DNA from: Halobacteriales archaeon QS_4_69_31
GTDB lineage: Archaea > Halobacteriota > Halobacteria > Halobacteriales > Haloarculaceae
Assembly: GCA_003021655.1 (NCBI GenBank)
Contig: PXRP01000023.1
Span: forward strand, 37,731 to 101,730
Length of the DNA stretch: 64,000 nucleotides
Direction of reading: 5' to 3'
Both the position numbers and the translations under genes were made by a program. The notes beneath the pieces are model-generated. The model searched no databases. It had not been told where the DNA came from and saw only the letters and a list, made by a program, of their open reading frames with translations. Position 1 is the first letter of the stretch. Each line of letters begins with the position of its first letter. Below are positions 34,576 through 43,346 of the stretch, one piece after another.

Positions 34576-37149
34576 CTACAGTTCCGGGACGGCGAGGTGG
34601 AACTGTCCCTCGCGGGCCTCGGCGAGACAGAGGTGGTAGCCGCGTTTCCGCGAGAGTTTCACGAAGCTCTCGCGCTTGTCGCGGCTGAGCAGGCCGCCGC
34701 TGGTCGCCTCCGAGGCGGTTTCGAGGGCCTCGGGCTCGAAGAAACTCGACGTGACCAGAACCGACGCGGCCAGCGAGTCCTCGGACTCGCCGACGTGGGA
34801 GGCGGCGGTCACGAGCGACGACATCATGTTCTCGGTGGCGGCCTGGCGCGAGTCGTTGAGGTTGGCGACGATGAGCGCGTTGCCCATCCGGTCGCGCAGG
34901 ACGATGTCGAACGATTCCTGGCTCCGTCGGTCCTGGCCGTCCTCCACGTACTCGACGGCGACGACGCCGTTGAGTTCCGCCCTGTCTATCTTCGGGATCG
35001 CGTCGTAGAGGTCCTCCAGGGCCGACACCTTCCCGGTGTCGCGGATCTCGTAGAGGAGGTTGTTGATGACCCAGGTGACGAACCGGTACTGGATCGTCCC
35101 TTCGAGGAACTCTCCGAACGGCTTGCCGGCGACCGAGACGTTGGTCGCCTCGAACTGTGTGTGGTACTCCAGCCCGAGGTTCTCGCTGACCTCCTCGCGG
35201 CTCGCGTTGCCGTCGTGGGCCGACTCCAGCGTCGCCTTGCCCTTGGACCCGTAGCGGACGAAGAGGTTCGTCTGTTCGAGCGCCTCGGCGGGGCTGAGCC
35301 GGCGGTCGGCGCCGGTCGCCGCGCCGTACTCGTCTTCCAGGTCCCGGAGCTGTGACCGCAGCCCCTCGAGTTCGGACTCGGCCTCGTCCAGTTCCGCCCT
35401 GAGTTCGTCCCGCTCGCCCGCCAGCGCGTCGCGCTCCTCCCGGAGGTCCGCGACCTGGGCCCGCAGGTCGTCGCGCTCGGCCCGGACCTCCTCCAGGTCC
35501 GCGCGCAGGTCGTCGCGCTCGGCCTCGACGTCCGCGAGTTCGGCCTCCAGGTCGCCGACCCGCTGGCTCGACGCGCCGCGCCCGCTCTCGGGGGCACCTC
35601 CGCCCGCCGGTCCGCCGCTCGCCCCGGCGGTGTCGGTCGACCCGCGGCGCTCCGCGGTGCCGGCCTCCGACCCGTCGGCGGTCCCGCGGCCGCCCGCACT
35701 CGTGCGGTCCGCAGTCTGTCCGCGGTCGTCCCCGCCCCCAGATTCCGTGCGGCGCTGTGACTCGGGCGCCGCGCCCTCGCGGTCGCTGGCCGGTGGCGCC
35801 TCGCCCCCCGCCGCGCCGCCGACCGCGGCGTCGCCGTTCCGCCCCTCGCTGGTGGTCCGTGCGGGGTCCAGTGACGGGATCGAACGCCGCTCCAGTCTCC
35901 CCGGCGCGCTCACGTCCCCGGCCCGGCCCGCGGCGTCGCCTTCCCCTGCCGCGTCGGGCGTCCCGCTCGCCGTCTCCGCGCCGCCCTGGTCGCCGGCCCG
36001 CGCCCCGGCGGCGCTGCCCCCGGCGCGCTCGTCGCTTCCCCGATTGCGGCCCTCGTCCTCGCGTCGGGGCTCGCCGTGCTGTCTGTCCTCGCGGCTCCGG
36101 TCGCGCTCGCGGGGCTGGTCGGTCCGCGCGTCCGCCCCGCCCTCGGCGCCGTCGCCCGGTCGCGTCTCGGTCGTCGACCGCGACCTGGCCCCGGACTCGC
36201 GTCCCGACGACTCCCCGGCCCCGGCACCGGCCTCGGTCGTCCGCTCGCCGCCGGAGTCGTCTGCCGCCGCGTCGGACTCCTCCGTGGCCGTCTCGGTGGC
36301 CCTCGTGCTCGTTTCGTCCGTTGTGGCGTCCGTCCGCGTTTCGTCCGTCCCAGCATCCGCTCGCGCTTCGTCCGCTCCGGCATCCGCTCGCGTCGCGGTC
36401 GCGTCGCCAGCTTCGTCGGTGGCCGTCGACCGTGCGTCGACGCCGGCGTCACCGGCCGTCCCTTCTCCGGCTGTCGCTCCGGTCGCCGCTTCGTCGCTCC
36501 CGGTGGTGTTGCCCGCCGCCCCGGTCGTCGTCCCGGCGTCCGTGGCCGCGCCGGTCTCGGACCCTGCTCCGGCGGCCGTTCCGGCGGCGCCCGCGGTCGT
36601 CGACCGTTCGGGCTCGGGGATCTCGACCGGTTCGACGTCGACGGGGCGGACCTCGTAGATGCCGACCTCGCCGTCGGCGCGCTCGAAGGCCTCGTCGTCG
36701 GTGAGCAACTCGCCGCTGTTGCCGACCCACGCGACCGACATCGAGCGTCCGGCGTGGTAGACGACGTAGTAGTCGCCGCTGAGGACGTTCTCGGACAGTT
36801 CGATGTACCCCGAGAAGCCACCGTCCGAGAGCGTCGAGTCGACCTCCGAGATGGGCGTCTCCTCGGTGTAGTACTTCGCGCGGACCTCGTCGCTTTGTTC
36901 CTGCATCAGTGCCAACAGCGGGATCGCCGGCGAGGGCGACCTGAAGGCGGTGCCGGTGGCGTCCTCGAAGTCCTCGATAGACCCGTCGAGGATCCCGACG
37001 ACGGTCCCGTTAAGGAAACACGCCTTCGCAGTCCCACACTGGACGATCCCGGAGAAGCCGTCGTCGGCCAGTTCGTGGAGCCCGGCGTATCCCCCGCTGA
37101 ACGGCTCCGACTGCCAGTCGTCGACCTGGGCAACTGCGCGCGTAGTCAT
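34576..37149 (-). CDS. Large haloarchaeal protein with low-complexity centre and coiled coil
   Basis: 857 residues. N-terminal domain 1-178 (DWQSEPFSGGYAGLHELADD, GGFSGYIELSENVLSGDYYV, VYHAGRSMSVAWVG) resembles the haloarchaeal family I recall as DUF7527. Residues about 180-530 are a long disordered tract rich in T, A, D, E, G and R. Residues about 532-610 form a strong heptad coiled coil built of ERDDLRA-like repeats. The C-terminal domain (about 622-857; TNLFVRYGSKGKATLESAHD, ESFDIVLRDRMGNALIVANL) looks like a nuclease-type alpha/beta fold but I see no complete D-ExK triad. No membrane segment. Function unknown. Minus-strand GTATTTGG lies about 30 bases before ATG 37149. Confidence 0.8.
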   Translation of the reverse strand: MTTRAVAQVDDWQSEPFSGGYAGLHELADDGFSGIVQCGTAKACFLNGTVVGILDGSIEDFEDATGTAFRSPSPAIPLLALMQEQSDEVRAKYYTEETPISEVDSTLSDGGFSGYIELSENVLSGDYYVVYHAGRSMSVAWVGNSGELLTDDEAFERADGEVGIYEVRPVDVEPVEIPEPERSTTAGAAGTAAGAGSETGAATDAGTTTGAAGNTTGSDEAATGATAGEGTAGDAGVDARSTATDEAGDATATRADAGADEARADAGTDETRTDATTDETSTRATETATEESDAAADDSGGERTTEAGAGAGESSGRESGARSRSTTETRPGDGAEGGADARTDQPRERDRSREDRQHGEPRREDEGRNRGSDERAGGSAAGARAGDQGGAETASGTPDAAGEGDAAGRAGDVSAPGRLERRSIPSLDPARTTSEGRNGDAAVGGAAGGEAPPASDREGAAPESQRRTESGGGDDRGQTADRTSAGGRGTADGSEAGTAERRGSTDTAGASGGPAGGGAPESGRGASSQRVGDLEAELADVEAERDDLRADLEEVRAERDDLRAQVADLREERDALAGERDELRAELDEAESELEGLRSQLRDLEDEYGAATGADRRLSPAEALEQTNLFVRYGSKGKATLESAHDGNASREEVSENLGLEYHTQFEATNVSVAGKPFGEFLEGTIQYRFVTWVINNLLYEIRDTGKVSALEDLYDAIPKIDRAELNGVVAVEYVEDGQDRRSQESFDIVLRDRMGNALIVANLNDSRQAATENMMSSLVTAASHVGESEDSLAASVLVTSSFFEPEALETASEATSGGLLSRDKRESFVKLSRKRGYHLCLAEAREGQFHLAVPEL

Positions 37150-37275
37150 TGTTTCCCACAAGCCGTATGTGACCCAAATACTTTGCGCCGCTGTCTGCCG
37201 CTCCATCGACCTCCCGTGGACCGCCCGCCGGGCGGCGGTCGGTGTGCATTAGTCCGGCCGACCCGAAGACGGGGT

Positions 37276-37686
37276 ATGGACGAGCAACCCGGTCTGTCCG
37301 ACGAGTACCGGACCGCGAGCCCGTGGCCGCTGTTCGTGGCGCTGGGCTTTGCGGTTCTGGAGGTCGGCGTCTTCCTGGGCGCGTTCCCGGTCGCCGTCGC
37401 CGGCGTCGTGCTGTTCGGCGGCAGCGTCACGGGCATCCTCAGGGAGTCGGGGTACGTCACACGGACCTGGGGCGTCCTCGCGGCGCTGGGGGCGGCGTTC
37501 GGTCTCCTGGGGGGCGCGCTCGTCGCCACGCAGGTCGCCCCGGGCGGCGTCGACCCGGTGGCCGTCGTGGCCGACCCGAACGGCGTCGTCGGGCGGGGGC
37601 TGGCGGTCGTCGTCGGCGGCGTGATGCTCGTCGCCGCTGCCGTCGCGGGCGGGGTCGCCGGCCGTTCGGAGGGGCGGGGCGTCTGA
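37276..37686 (+). CDS. Haloarchaeal four-helix membrane protein
   Basis: 136 residues with four hydrophobic segments (PLFVALGFAVLEVGVFLGAF, VAVAGVVLFGGSVTGIL, WGVLAALGAAFGLLGGAL, GLAVVVGGVMLVAAAVAGGV). The start MDEQPGLSDEYRTASPWPLF resembles the haloarchaeal DUF7541 family (from memory). Function unknown. It overlaps nothing and ends 4 bases before the convergent TctA-like gene. Confidence 0.78.
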   Translation: MDEQPGLSDEYRTASPWPLFVALGFAVLEVGVFLGAFPVAVAGVVLFGGSVTGILRESGYVTRTWGVLAALGAAFGLLGGALVATQVAPGGVDPVAVVADPNGVVGRGLAVVVGGVMLVAAAVAGGVAGRSEGRGV

Positions 37687-37690
37687 GCGG

Positions 37691-38926
37691 TCACGCCCCC
37701 ACCGCCAGCGGGACGAGCAACACTCCCATCAGGCTCGCCCGCCTGGCCCGGAACGCCACCGGAACGAGTCCGACGACGGTCGCCGCCGCGAAGACAGCTA
37801 TCCCGACCGGTCCCGTCAGGGCCGCGACCAGCACGACCAGCAACGCGAGGACGCCGACCGAGAGCCGCGTGTAGTCGAGGCGGCCGACCGTTTCCAGGTA
37901 CCGGTCGCCGACGCTCACGACGAGGACCGCCCCCGCGGCCGCGCCGGCGGCGACGCCCGCCAGCAACACCGGGAGGTCGAGCGTCACGCCGGCCCGCTCG
38001 AGGGCCACCAGCACGCCCGTCCGGGGCGTTCCGAGCGCGACCAGCGCGAACAGCGCGAACACCGAGTTGGCCGTGTTGACGCCGCTCGTGGTGACGATCC
38101 AGCCGCGAGCGCCCGCGTTCGGGACCGCCAGCAGGGCCGCCGTCGCCGCGACGGCGCTGGAGACCCCGGGGAGGTACCCCACCACCGCCCCGGCGAGGGT
38201 CCCGACGAGCGCGAACAGCGCCACCGCGGGCCGCGGCGTCGTCACGGTCGGGTCGGCCTGCTCGGGGACGCCCTCGCCCGACAGCGCGTCGAGCAAGACG
38301 GGGGCGCCGAACAGCCCCGCGAAAAGCGGCGCGAGCATGTTCCCGGCGTCGACGAGGCCGGCCGTCGGCAGGTCGAGCGCGACGGCCCCCAGCGCGCCGC
38401 TGACCCCGAGCGCGAGGGCTGCGCCGACCTTCGCGGTCGGCGTGCGCTCTGTGAGCACCAGCAGGCCGGCCACGCCCGCCAGCACGACCCCGAGGTGGGC
38501 CCGGAGCGCCGGATAGACCCCGGTCATGACCCGGGTCATCGGCACCGCCAGCGGGACCGCGAACACGACTGCGCAGGCACTCCCCAGTGCAGAGAGCCTG
38601 ACCGCCTCCCGGCCCCGTCCTTCGAGGACGAGCCGGTGGCCCGGGAGTGCGCTGGCGGCCATCGCGGGGTCGGGCACGCCCAGCGCCAGCGCCGGTACGA
38701 CATCCAGAAAGGTGTGGACCGTGCCGGCCGCGAGCATCGCGGCCCCGACGAACGACAGCGGCCCGGGGACGGCCGGCGCCACCCCCGCCAGCAGGAGTGC
38801 GAACGTGTTGGCGTGGACGCCCGGCGTGAGGCCGCTCACCGTGCCGAGCGCGACGCCACCGCCGACAAACGCGCAAAACATCAGGCTCCGCGAGGGCGCG
38901 ACGGCCAGGCCAGTCAGCGGGTCCAT
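37691..38926 (-). CDS. TctA-type (tripartite tricarboxylate transporter) permease, archaeal form
   Basis: 411 residues, about 11-12 membrane helices. Seen: GTVSGLTPGVHANTFALLLA, the TctA-family G-x-x-P-G-x-H/x-N motif, repeated in the second half as GAVVGYLPGVSSAVAATAAL, plus GVNTANSVFALFALVALGTP. Bacterial TctA works with TctB and a periplasmic TctC; neither is present, so this archaeal branch probably acts alone. Substrate unknown. Confidence 0.8.
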   Translation of the reverse strand: MDPLTGLAVAPSRSLMFCAFVGGGVALGTVSGLTPGVHANTFALLLAGVAPAVPGPLSFVGAAMLAAGTVHTFLDVVPALALGVPDPAMAASALPGHRLVLEGRGREAVRLSALGSACAVVFAVPLAVPMTRVMTGVYPALRAHLGVVLAGVAGLLVLTERTPTAKVGAALALGVSGALGAVALDLPTAGLVDAGNMLAPLFAGLFGAPVLLDALSGEGVPEQADPTVTTPRPAVALFALVGTLAGAVVGYLPGVSSAVAATAALLAVPNAGARGWIVTTSGVNTANSVFALFALVALGTPRTGVLVALERAGVTLDLPVLLAGVAAGAAAGAVLVVSVGDRYLETVGRLDYTRLSVGVLALLVVLVAALTGPVGIAVFAAATVVGLVPVAFRARRASLMGVLLVPLAVGA

Positions 38927-38953
38927 CGCTCCGGGATGGCCCCGACATCACCC

Positions 38954-40804
38954 CTAAACGTTCGGGTCGACCGGGTCCGAGAGGCCGACGCCGCCGAAGA
39001 CGATGCGGGTGCCGCCGTCGTCGCTGTCCTCGACCGCGACGTGCCAGCCGTGGGCGCCGGCGACGTCGTATGCGATGGCCAGCCCGAGTCCGGTGCCGTG
39101 CCGGCTGGTGGAAAAGCCCCGTTCGAGCACCTCTTCTTTCCGGTGGTCGGGGATCGGCTCCCCGTCGTCGGCGACGTAGAACTCGTCGTCGCCGCGGCGG
39201 CCGACGCGGACGCGGACGTCCTCGCCGCCGTGTTCGACCGCGTTCCGGAAGAGGTTCTCGAACAGGGTCAGCAGGTGTCCGCTGTCGCTCTCGACGCGGG
39301 CGTCGGTCTCGACGGACAGCGTCGCCTCCTCGGCGTCGACGTGGTCCCAGGCCTCGCGGGCCGTCACGTCGAGCGACATCGGTTCGGGGTCGGTGATAAC
39401 CTTCCCCTCTCGCGCGAGCGCGAGCGTGTCATCGACGAGTCGCTCCATCCGCTCGTGAGCGGCGCGTATCTTCCGGACCGTCTCGGCGTCGACCGCGACC
39501 GTCCCGCGGCCGTCAAGGTCGTCCTCGACCAGTTGCAGATGCCCGTCGGCCACGTTCAGCGGGTTCCGGAGGTCGTGAGAGATCATGCTCGCGAACTCCT
39601 CGAGGCGGTCGTTCTGGTGCTGGAGTTTCGACTTCTCCCGCTGGAGTTGCTCGGCACGGTGTTCGAGTTCCCGCTCCCGGTCGCGGAGTTGCTCCTCCTG
39701 GCGCTTCTGGGCAGTGATGTCGTACATCGACGCGGCGTAGCCGGCGACCTCCCCGCCGCGGCCGCCGAGTTCCGATATCGAGACGTCGTAACACCGCTCC
39801 CCTATCGGAGTCGCCACCCAGACCTGCTCACGCAGTTCGCGGAGGTCGGCGTCGCCCTGCACGACCCCCCTCAGTTCGGTGTCGCCCTGAAACACCGCCG
39901 GGTCGACGATGTCGGCGAGGCGCCGGCCGACCGCCCGGTCGGTCCCGAGCATCTTCCTCCCGGTCGTGTTGACGTCGACGACCCGGCCGTCGGTGTCGAA
40001 GACGACGACCCCGAAGTCGGCTTCCTCCACGATCACGTCGCGGGCCAGCGGGACGAGCGGTCCGTCGCTGTCCGTGACCGCGGCCACGACCCGATCGACC
40101 GGCAGCGACCGCAGAAACCGGTGACTCGTCGTCGTCAGCACGAGCACGACGCCGATGAACAGGTAGAGGATCGGCATCAGTGTGTAGTGGGGAAACGGGC
40201 TCGCGCCCAGCGTCGAGACCACGGTGGCGCCCGTGAGAACCACCGTCGAAGCGAGGATGACGAAGTTGCGACTCCGGTAGACGTTCCGCGAGTGGCGGAA
40301 CCGCCTGTAGAGCACGGTCAGGTACACGACCGCCAGTGCGTACGAGACGCCGACGACCGCGGCGAGTCCGGCTCCCCACCGGTAGCGTGCCCTGACGAAC
40401 CCGTCCCCGGTCACGAGGCGGAGGTCAGCGAAGAGCAGGCCGTGGGCGCCGTTGGTCACCGCGAGCGCGAGCGCGGCCACAGGAAAGCCCGCCAGCACCA
40501 CAGTCCGTCGGCGGGTCAGCAGCTCCCCGCGGCCCGCGTAGACGAGCGTGAACCCGGTCATCGTCACGGACAGCGTGGCGGCGACCGGGCCGACCAGCCC
40601 CAGAAACAGCCGCTTGCCGCCGGCGCCGGCGCTCGTCACCAGGCCCAGGTGGACCAGCGCCCAGAGCGTGATACTCAACTGGACGAGCGCGCCCCACGTC
40701 TCGGCGCGACTGTCCCTGTGGACCCAGACGACGCCCGCGGCTACGGCGCCGAGTACGGACGCCAGGGCGAGCGGGACCGCGTACGGCGTCTGCTGCCAGG
40801 GCAT
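38954..40804 (-). CDS. Membrane-bound PAS histidine kinase (7TM sensor)
   Basis: 616 residues. N-terminal seven-helix sensor region (about 1-240; the histidine-kinase N-terminal 7TM type), a PAS domain (about 250-375; GVVVFDTDGRVVDVNTTGRK), a coiled coil, the HisKA box EEFASMISHDLRNPLNVADG with the phospho-accepting His at about residue 410, and a HATPase domain with NLFRNAVEHGG, a DDGEPIPDH loop and GFSTSRHGTGLGLAIAYDVA. No response regulator gene is adjacent, so partner unknown. A palindrome sits between its TATA box and start. Confidence 0.93.
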   Translation of the reverse strand: MPWQQTPYAVPLALASVLGAVAAGVVWVHRDSRAETWGALVQLSITLWALVHLGLVTSAGAGGKRLFLGLVGPVAATLSVTMTGFTLVYAGRGELLTRRRTVVLAGFPVAALALAVTNGAHGLLFADLRLVTGDGFVRARYRWGAGLAAVVGVSYALAVVYLTVLYRRFRHSRNVYRSRNFVILASTVVLTGATVVSTLGASPFPHYTLMPILYLFIGVVLVLTTTSHRFLRSLPVDRVVAAVTDSDGPLVPLARDVIVEEADFGVVVFDTDGRVVDVNTTGRKMLGTDRAVGRRLADIVDPAVFQGDTELRGVVQGDADLRELREQVWVATPIGERCYDVSISELGGRGGEVAGYAASMYDITAQKRQEEQLRDRERELEHRAEQLQREKSKLQHQNDRLEEFASMISHDLRNPLNVADGHLQLVEDDLDGRGTVAVDAETVRKIRAAHERMERLVDDTLALAREGKVITDPEPMSLDVTAREAWDHVDAEEATLSVETDARVESDSGHLLTLFENLFRNAVEHGGEDVRVRVGRRGDDEFYVADDGEPIPDHRKEEVLERGFSTSRHGTGLGLAIAYDVAGAHGWHVAVEDSDDGGTRIVFGGVGLSDPVDPNV

Positions 40805-40819
40805 CGGGGTCCCTCACAC

Positions 40820-40845
40820 GGGGTACTCAGTACCCCTATAAATAC
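40820..40845 (-). promoter_or_regulatory. TATA box with adjacent 17-bp palindrome (putative operator)
   Basis: TATAAATAC at 40837-40845 (plus-strand reading) is the TATA box of the histidine kinase gene, about 37 bases before its ATG. Directly next to it, 40820-40836 is a perfect inverted repeat GGGGTACT-C-AGTACCCC covering the expected initiation region. A dimeric regulator bound there would block initiation. Confidence 0.65.
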
Positions 40846-40892
40846 TGTCTGGCGCGTACTTCACATGTGATAATCCGGGCTCCCGGAGACGC

Positions 40893-41567
40893 TCACTCCC
40901 CGCGTATCGTCCCGCGGTCGACGACGGCCCCGTCGAGGGTGTCGGGGGCGGCCTCGACGAGCGCCCAGTGGACGAGGTCGGCGGCCTGTTCGGGGTCGGT
41001 CCCCCGGCCGCCGGTCAGGTCGGTCGCGACCGCACCGGGGTCGACGACGCCCACCGGGACCGACAGCTCGGCGGCGAACTGTCGTGCCACGGCCTCTGTC
41101 GCGGCCTTCGAGACGGCATACGATCCGAAGCCCGCACCCGGGTCACGGGCGATCCGGCCCGAGAGGACGACCGCGCGGGCGTCGTCGGTGAGGTGGGGTG
41201 TCGCCTCGCGTATCGTCGCGAACGCGCCCCTGGCGTTGGTCCGCAGGTGGTCGTCGAAGGCCGCGTAACTCTCCTCGGCCAGCGGCGTCTCGCCAGGGAC
41301 GCCGTGGTAGACGCCCGCGTTCGCGACGACGGCGTCGATGCCGTCGCCCTCGCGGGCGGCCGTCTCGACCAGCCGTTCGACGTCGTACTCGTCGCGGACG
41401 TCCGCTCGCTGGACGGTGACCCCCTCCACTTCGCCCGCGAGTTCGTCGAGCGCGTCCCGGTCCCGCCCGCAGGTGACCACGTGCGCGCCCGCTCCCGCGA
41501 GCCTCCGGACGGTGGCTCCCCCGATACCACGCGTCCCGCCGGTGACGAGGACTGTCGTCTCTTCCAT
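40893..41567 (-). CDS. Short-chain dehydrogenase/reductase
   Basis: 224-residue NAD(P)-dependent oxidoreductase. Seen: the glycine-rich TGGTRGIGGATVRRLAGAG, VVANAGVYHG (NAG motif), a catalytic serine region VVLSGRIARD, and YAVSK (catalytic Tyr and Lys). The Arg/Asp distribution after the second strand (CGRDRDAL) suggests NADP. Divergent from crtD by 94 bases. Substrate unknown. Confidence 0.9.
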   Translation of the reverse strand: MEETTVLVTGGTRGIGGATVRRLAGAGAHVVTCGRDRDALDELAGEVEGVTVQRADVRDEYDVERLVETAAREGDGIDAVVANAGVYHGVPGETPLAEESYAAFDDHLRTNARGAFATIREATPHLTDDARAVVLSGRIARDPGAGFGSYAVSKAATEAVARQFAAELSVPVGVVDPGAVATDLTGGRGTDPEQAADLVHWALVEAAPDTLDGAVVDRGTIRGE

Positions 41568-41629
41568 ACCCGTGCGTACGGCGGTGTCACCTTCCCGGTT
41601 TCGGGTCGACCCGACTCGTTTGGCTACCC

Positions 41630-41637
41630 CTTATTGT
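41630..41637 (+). promoter_or_regulatory. TATA-like element of the bacterioruberin operon
   Basis: CTTATTGT centred about 29 bases before ATG 41662, giving a leaderless crtD-lyeJ-cruF transcript and favouring that ATG over the GTG directly before it. Confidence 0.55.
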
Positions 41638-41661
41638 TCAGCGGCCGACTAGTGAGGAGTG

Positions 41662-43344
41662 ATGACAGCTACGACGCAGTCGCCCTCCGAGTCGGTGGTC
41701 GTGGTCGGCGGCGGGTTCGGCGGACTCTCGGCCGCCTGCCACCTCGCAGACGCCGGGTTCGACGTGACGCTGCTCGAGAAAAACGAGCAACTCGGCGGGC
41801 GCGCGAGCCGCCTCACGAAGGACGGTTTCCGCTTCGACATGGGCCCCTCCTGGTATCTCATGCCCGACGTCTTCGAGCGATTTTTCGGGCACTTCGGGAA
41901 GACGCCCGGCGACTACTACGGCCTCGAACGGCTGGACCCCCACTACCGGATCTTCTTCAAGGACGGCGAGCGGGTCGACATCGACCCCGACAGGGAGATA
42001 AACCGCGCGCGCTTCGAGTCCATCGAACCCGGCGCGGGCGAGGCCTTCGACGAGTACCTGGCGACGAGCAAGCGCCACTACGAGACGGCCATGGAGACGT
42101 TCGTCTACGAGGACCGCTCGCGGTTGCGCGACTGGGTCGACCTCGACGTGATGCTGGCCGCGCCCGTCGGCCTCACACTCCTCGGGTCGATGCAGTCACA
42201 CGTCTCTGACTACTTCGAGAACCCCAAACTCCAGCAGATCATGCAGTACACGCTGGTCTTCCTGGGCGGGTCCCCCAAGAACACGCCCGCGCTGTACAAC
42301 ATCATGAGCCACGTCGACTTCAACCTCGGCGTCTACTACCCCGTCGCCACCGAGGACGGCGTCACACCCGGCGCCTCGCTGCGAGCGGGTGGGGGTGACG
42401 CCAGCGGTCCGGGAGGCGAGGGGGCCACGCCCGCCGCGGACGGCGACGCGGCCGCCGACGGCGGCTCGGCACTCGCCGACAGCGAGACAGCGTCGGGAAG
42501 CGGAGGGGCCATCGCGGACGCCGCCGCCGAGGGCGGTATCGGCATCGTCGTCGACGCCGTCGTCGCGCTCGCCCAGGAACTGGGCGTCAGCTTCGAGACC
42601 GGGACCGCGGTCACCGAGACCACCCGCCGGAAGCGTGGCTTTCTGGTCGTCGACGAGCGCGGCCGCGAGCGCAACCCCGACAGGGTGGTGGTCAACGCCG
42701 ACTACGCCCACGCCGAGCAGGAACTGCTCCCCGCACACGAGCGCCAGTACGACGCCGACTACTGGGCGGACCGCACCTACGCGCCGTCGGCGTACCTCCT
42801 CTATCTCGGCGTCGAGGGCGACGTCCCCGAACTCGCCCACCATACGCTCGTCCTGCCCGACGACTGGGACCCCCACTTCGCGGACATCTTCGGGGACCCC
42901 GCCTGGCCGGACGAACCCGCCTACTACCTCTGTGTCCCCTCGAAGACCGACGACAGCGTCGCGCCCGAGGGCCACAGCAACCTGTTCGTGCTGGTGCCGG
43001 TCGCGCCCGGCCTCGAGGACGACGACGCCGCCCGCGAGCGCTTCCGCGAGACGGTCCTCGCCGACGTCGCCGAGCACACGGGCGTGGACCTGCGCGACCG
43101 GATCGTCGCCGAGGAGGAGTTCTGCGTCTCCGAGTTCGTCGACCGGTACAACGCGACCGAGGGGACCGCGCTGGGGCTGGCCCACACGCTCCGCCAGACC
43201 GCGCTCTTGCGCCCGAAGAACCGCTCGTCGGCCGTCGACGGACTCTACTTCACCGGCTCGTTCACGACGCCGGGCATCGGCGTCCCGATGTGTCTCATCA
43301 GCGGCGAGCACACCGCCAACGCACTGATCGACGACGCGACCTAG
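41662..43344 (+). CDS. crtD: Carotenoid 3,4-desaturase (phytoene-desaturase family)
   Basis: 560-residue flavoprotein. Seen: the FAD-binding VVVVGGGFGGLSAACHLADAG, GGRASRLTKDGFRFDMGPSW, a substrate region, and the C-terminal FTGSFTTPGIGVPMCLISGE. In Haloarcula japonica the three genes crtD-lyeJ-cruF build bacterioruberin from lycopene; this is the same order, and CrtD performs the C-3,4 desaturations. Odd feature: residues about 228-290 (42343-42531) are an Ala/Gly/Asp low-complexity insertion between GVYYP and GGIGIVVDAVV, which are contiguous in relatives I recall (YYPxGGIG). lyeJ starts 2 bases after the stop. Confidence 0.92.
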   Translation: MTATTQSPSESVVVVGGGFGGLSAACHLADAGFDVTLLEKNEQLGGRASRLTKDGFRFDMGPSWYLMPDVFERFFGHFGKTPGDYYGLERLDPHYRIFFKDGERVDIDPDREINRARFESIEPGAGEAFDEYLATSKRHYETAMETFVYEDRSRLRDWVDLDVMLAAPVGLTLLGSMQSHVSDYFENPKLQQIMQYTLVFLGGSPKNTPALYNIMSHVDFNLGVYYPVATEDGVTPGASLRAGGGDASGPGGEGATPAADGDAAADGGSALADSETASGSGGAIADAAAEGGIGIVVDAVVALAQELGVSFETGTAVTETTRRKRGFLVVDERGRERNPDRVVVNADYAHAEQELLPAHERQYDADYWADRTYAPSAYLLYLGVEGDVPELAHHTLVLPDDWDPHFADIFGDPAWPDEPAYYLCVPSKTDDSVAPEGHSNLFVLVPVAPGLEDDDAARERFRETVLADVAEHTGVDLRDRIVAEEEFCVSEFVDRYNATEGTALGLAHTLRQTALLRPKNRSSAVDGLYFTGSFTTPGIGVPMCLISGEHTANALIDDAT

Positions 43345-43346
43345 CT

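Noticed and set aside
35630..37686. Long plus-strand frames opposite the 857-residue protein
   Set aside because: They mirror its low-complexity coding strand (Ser/Pro/Val-rich) and show no domain of their own.
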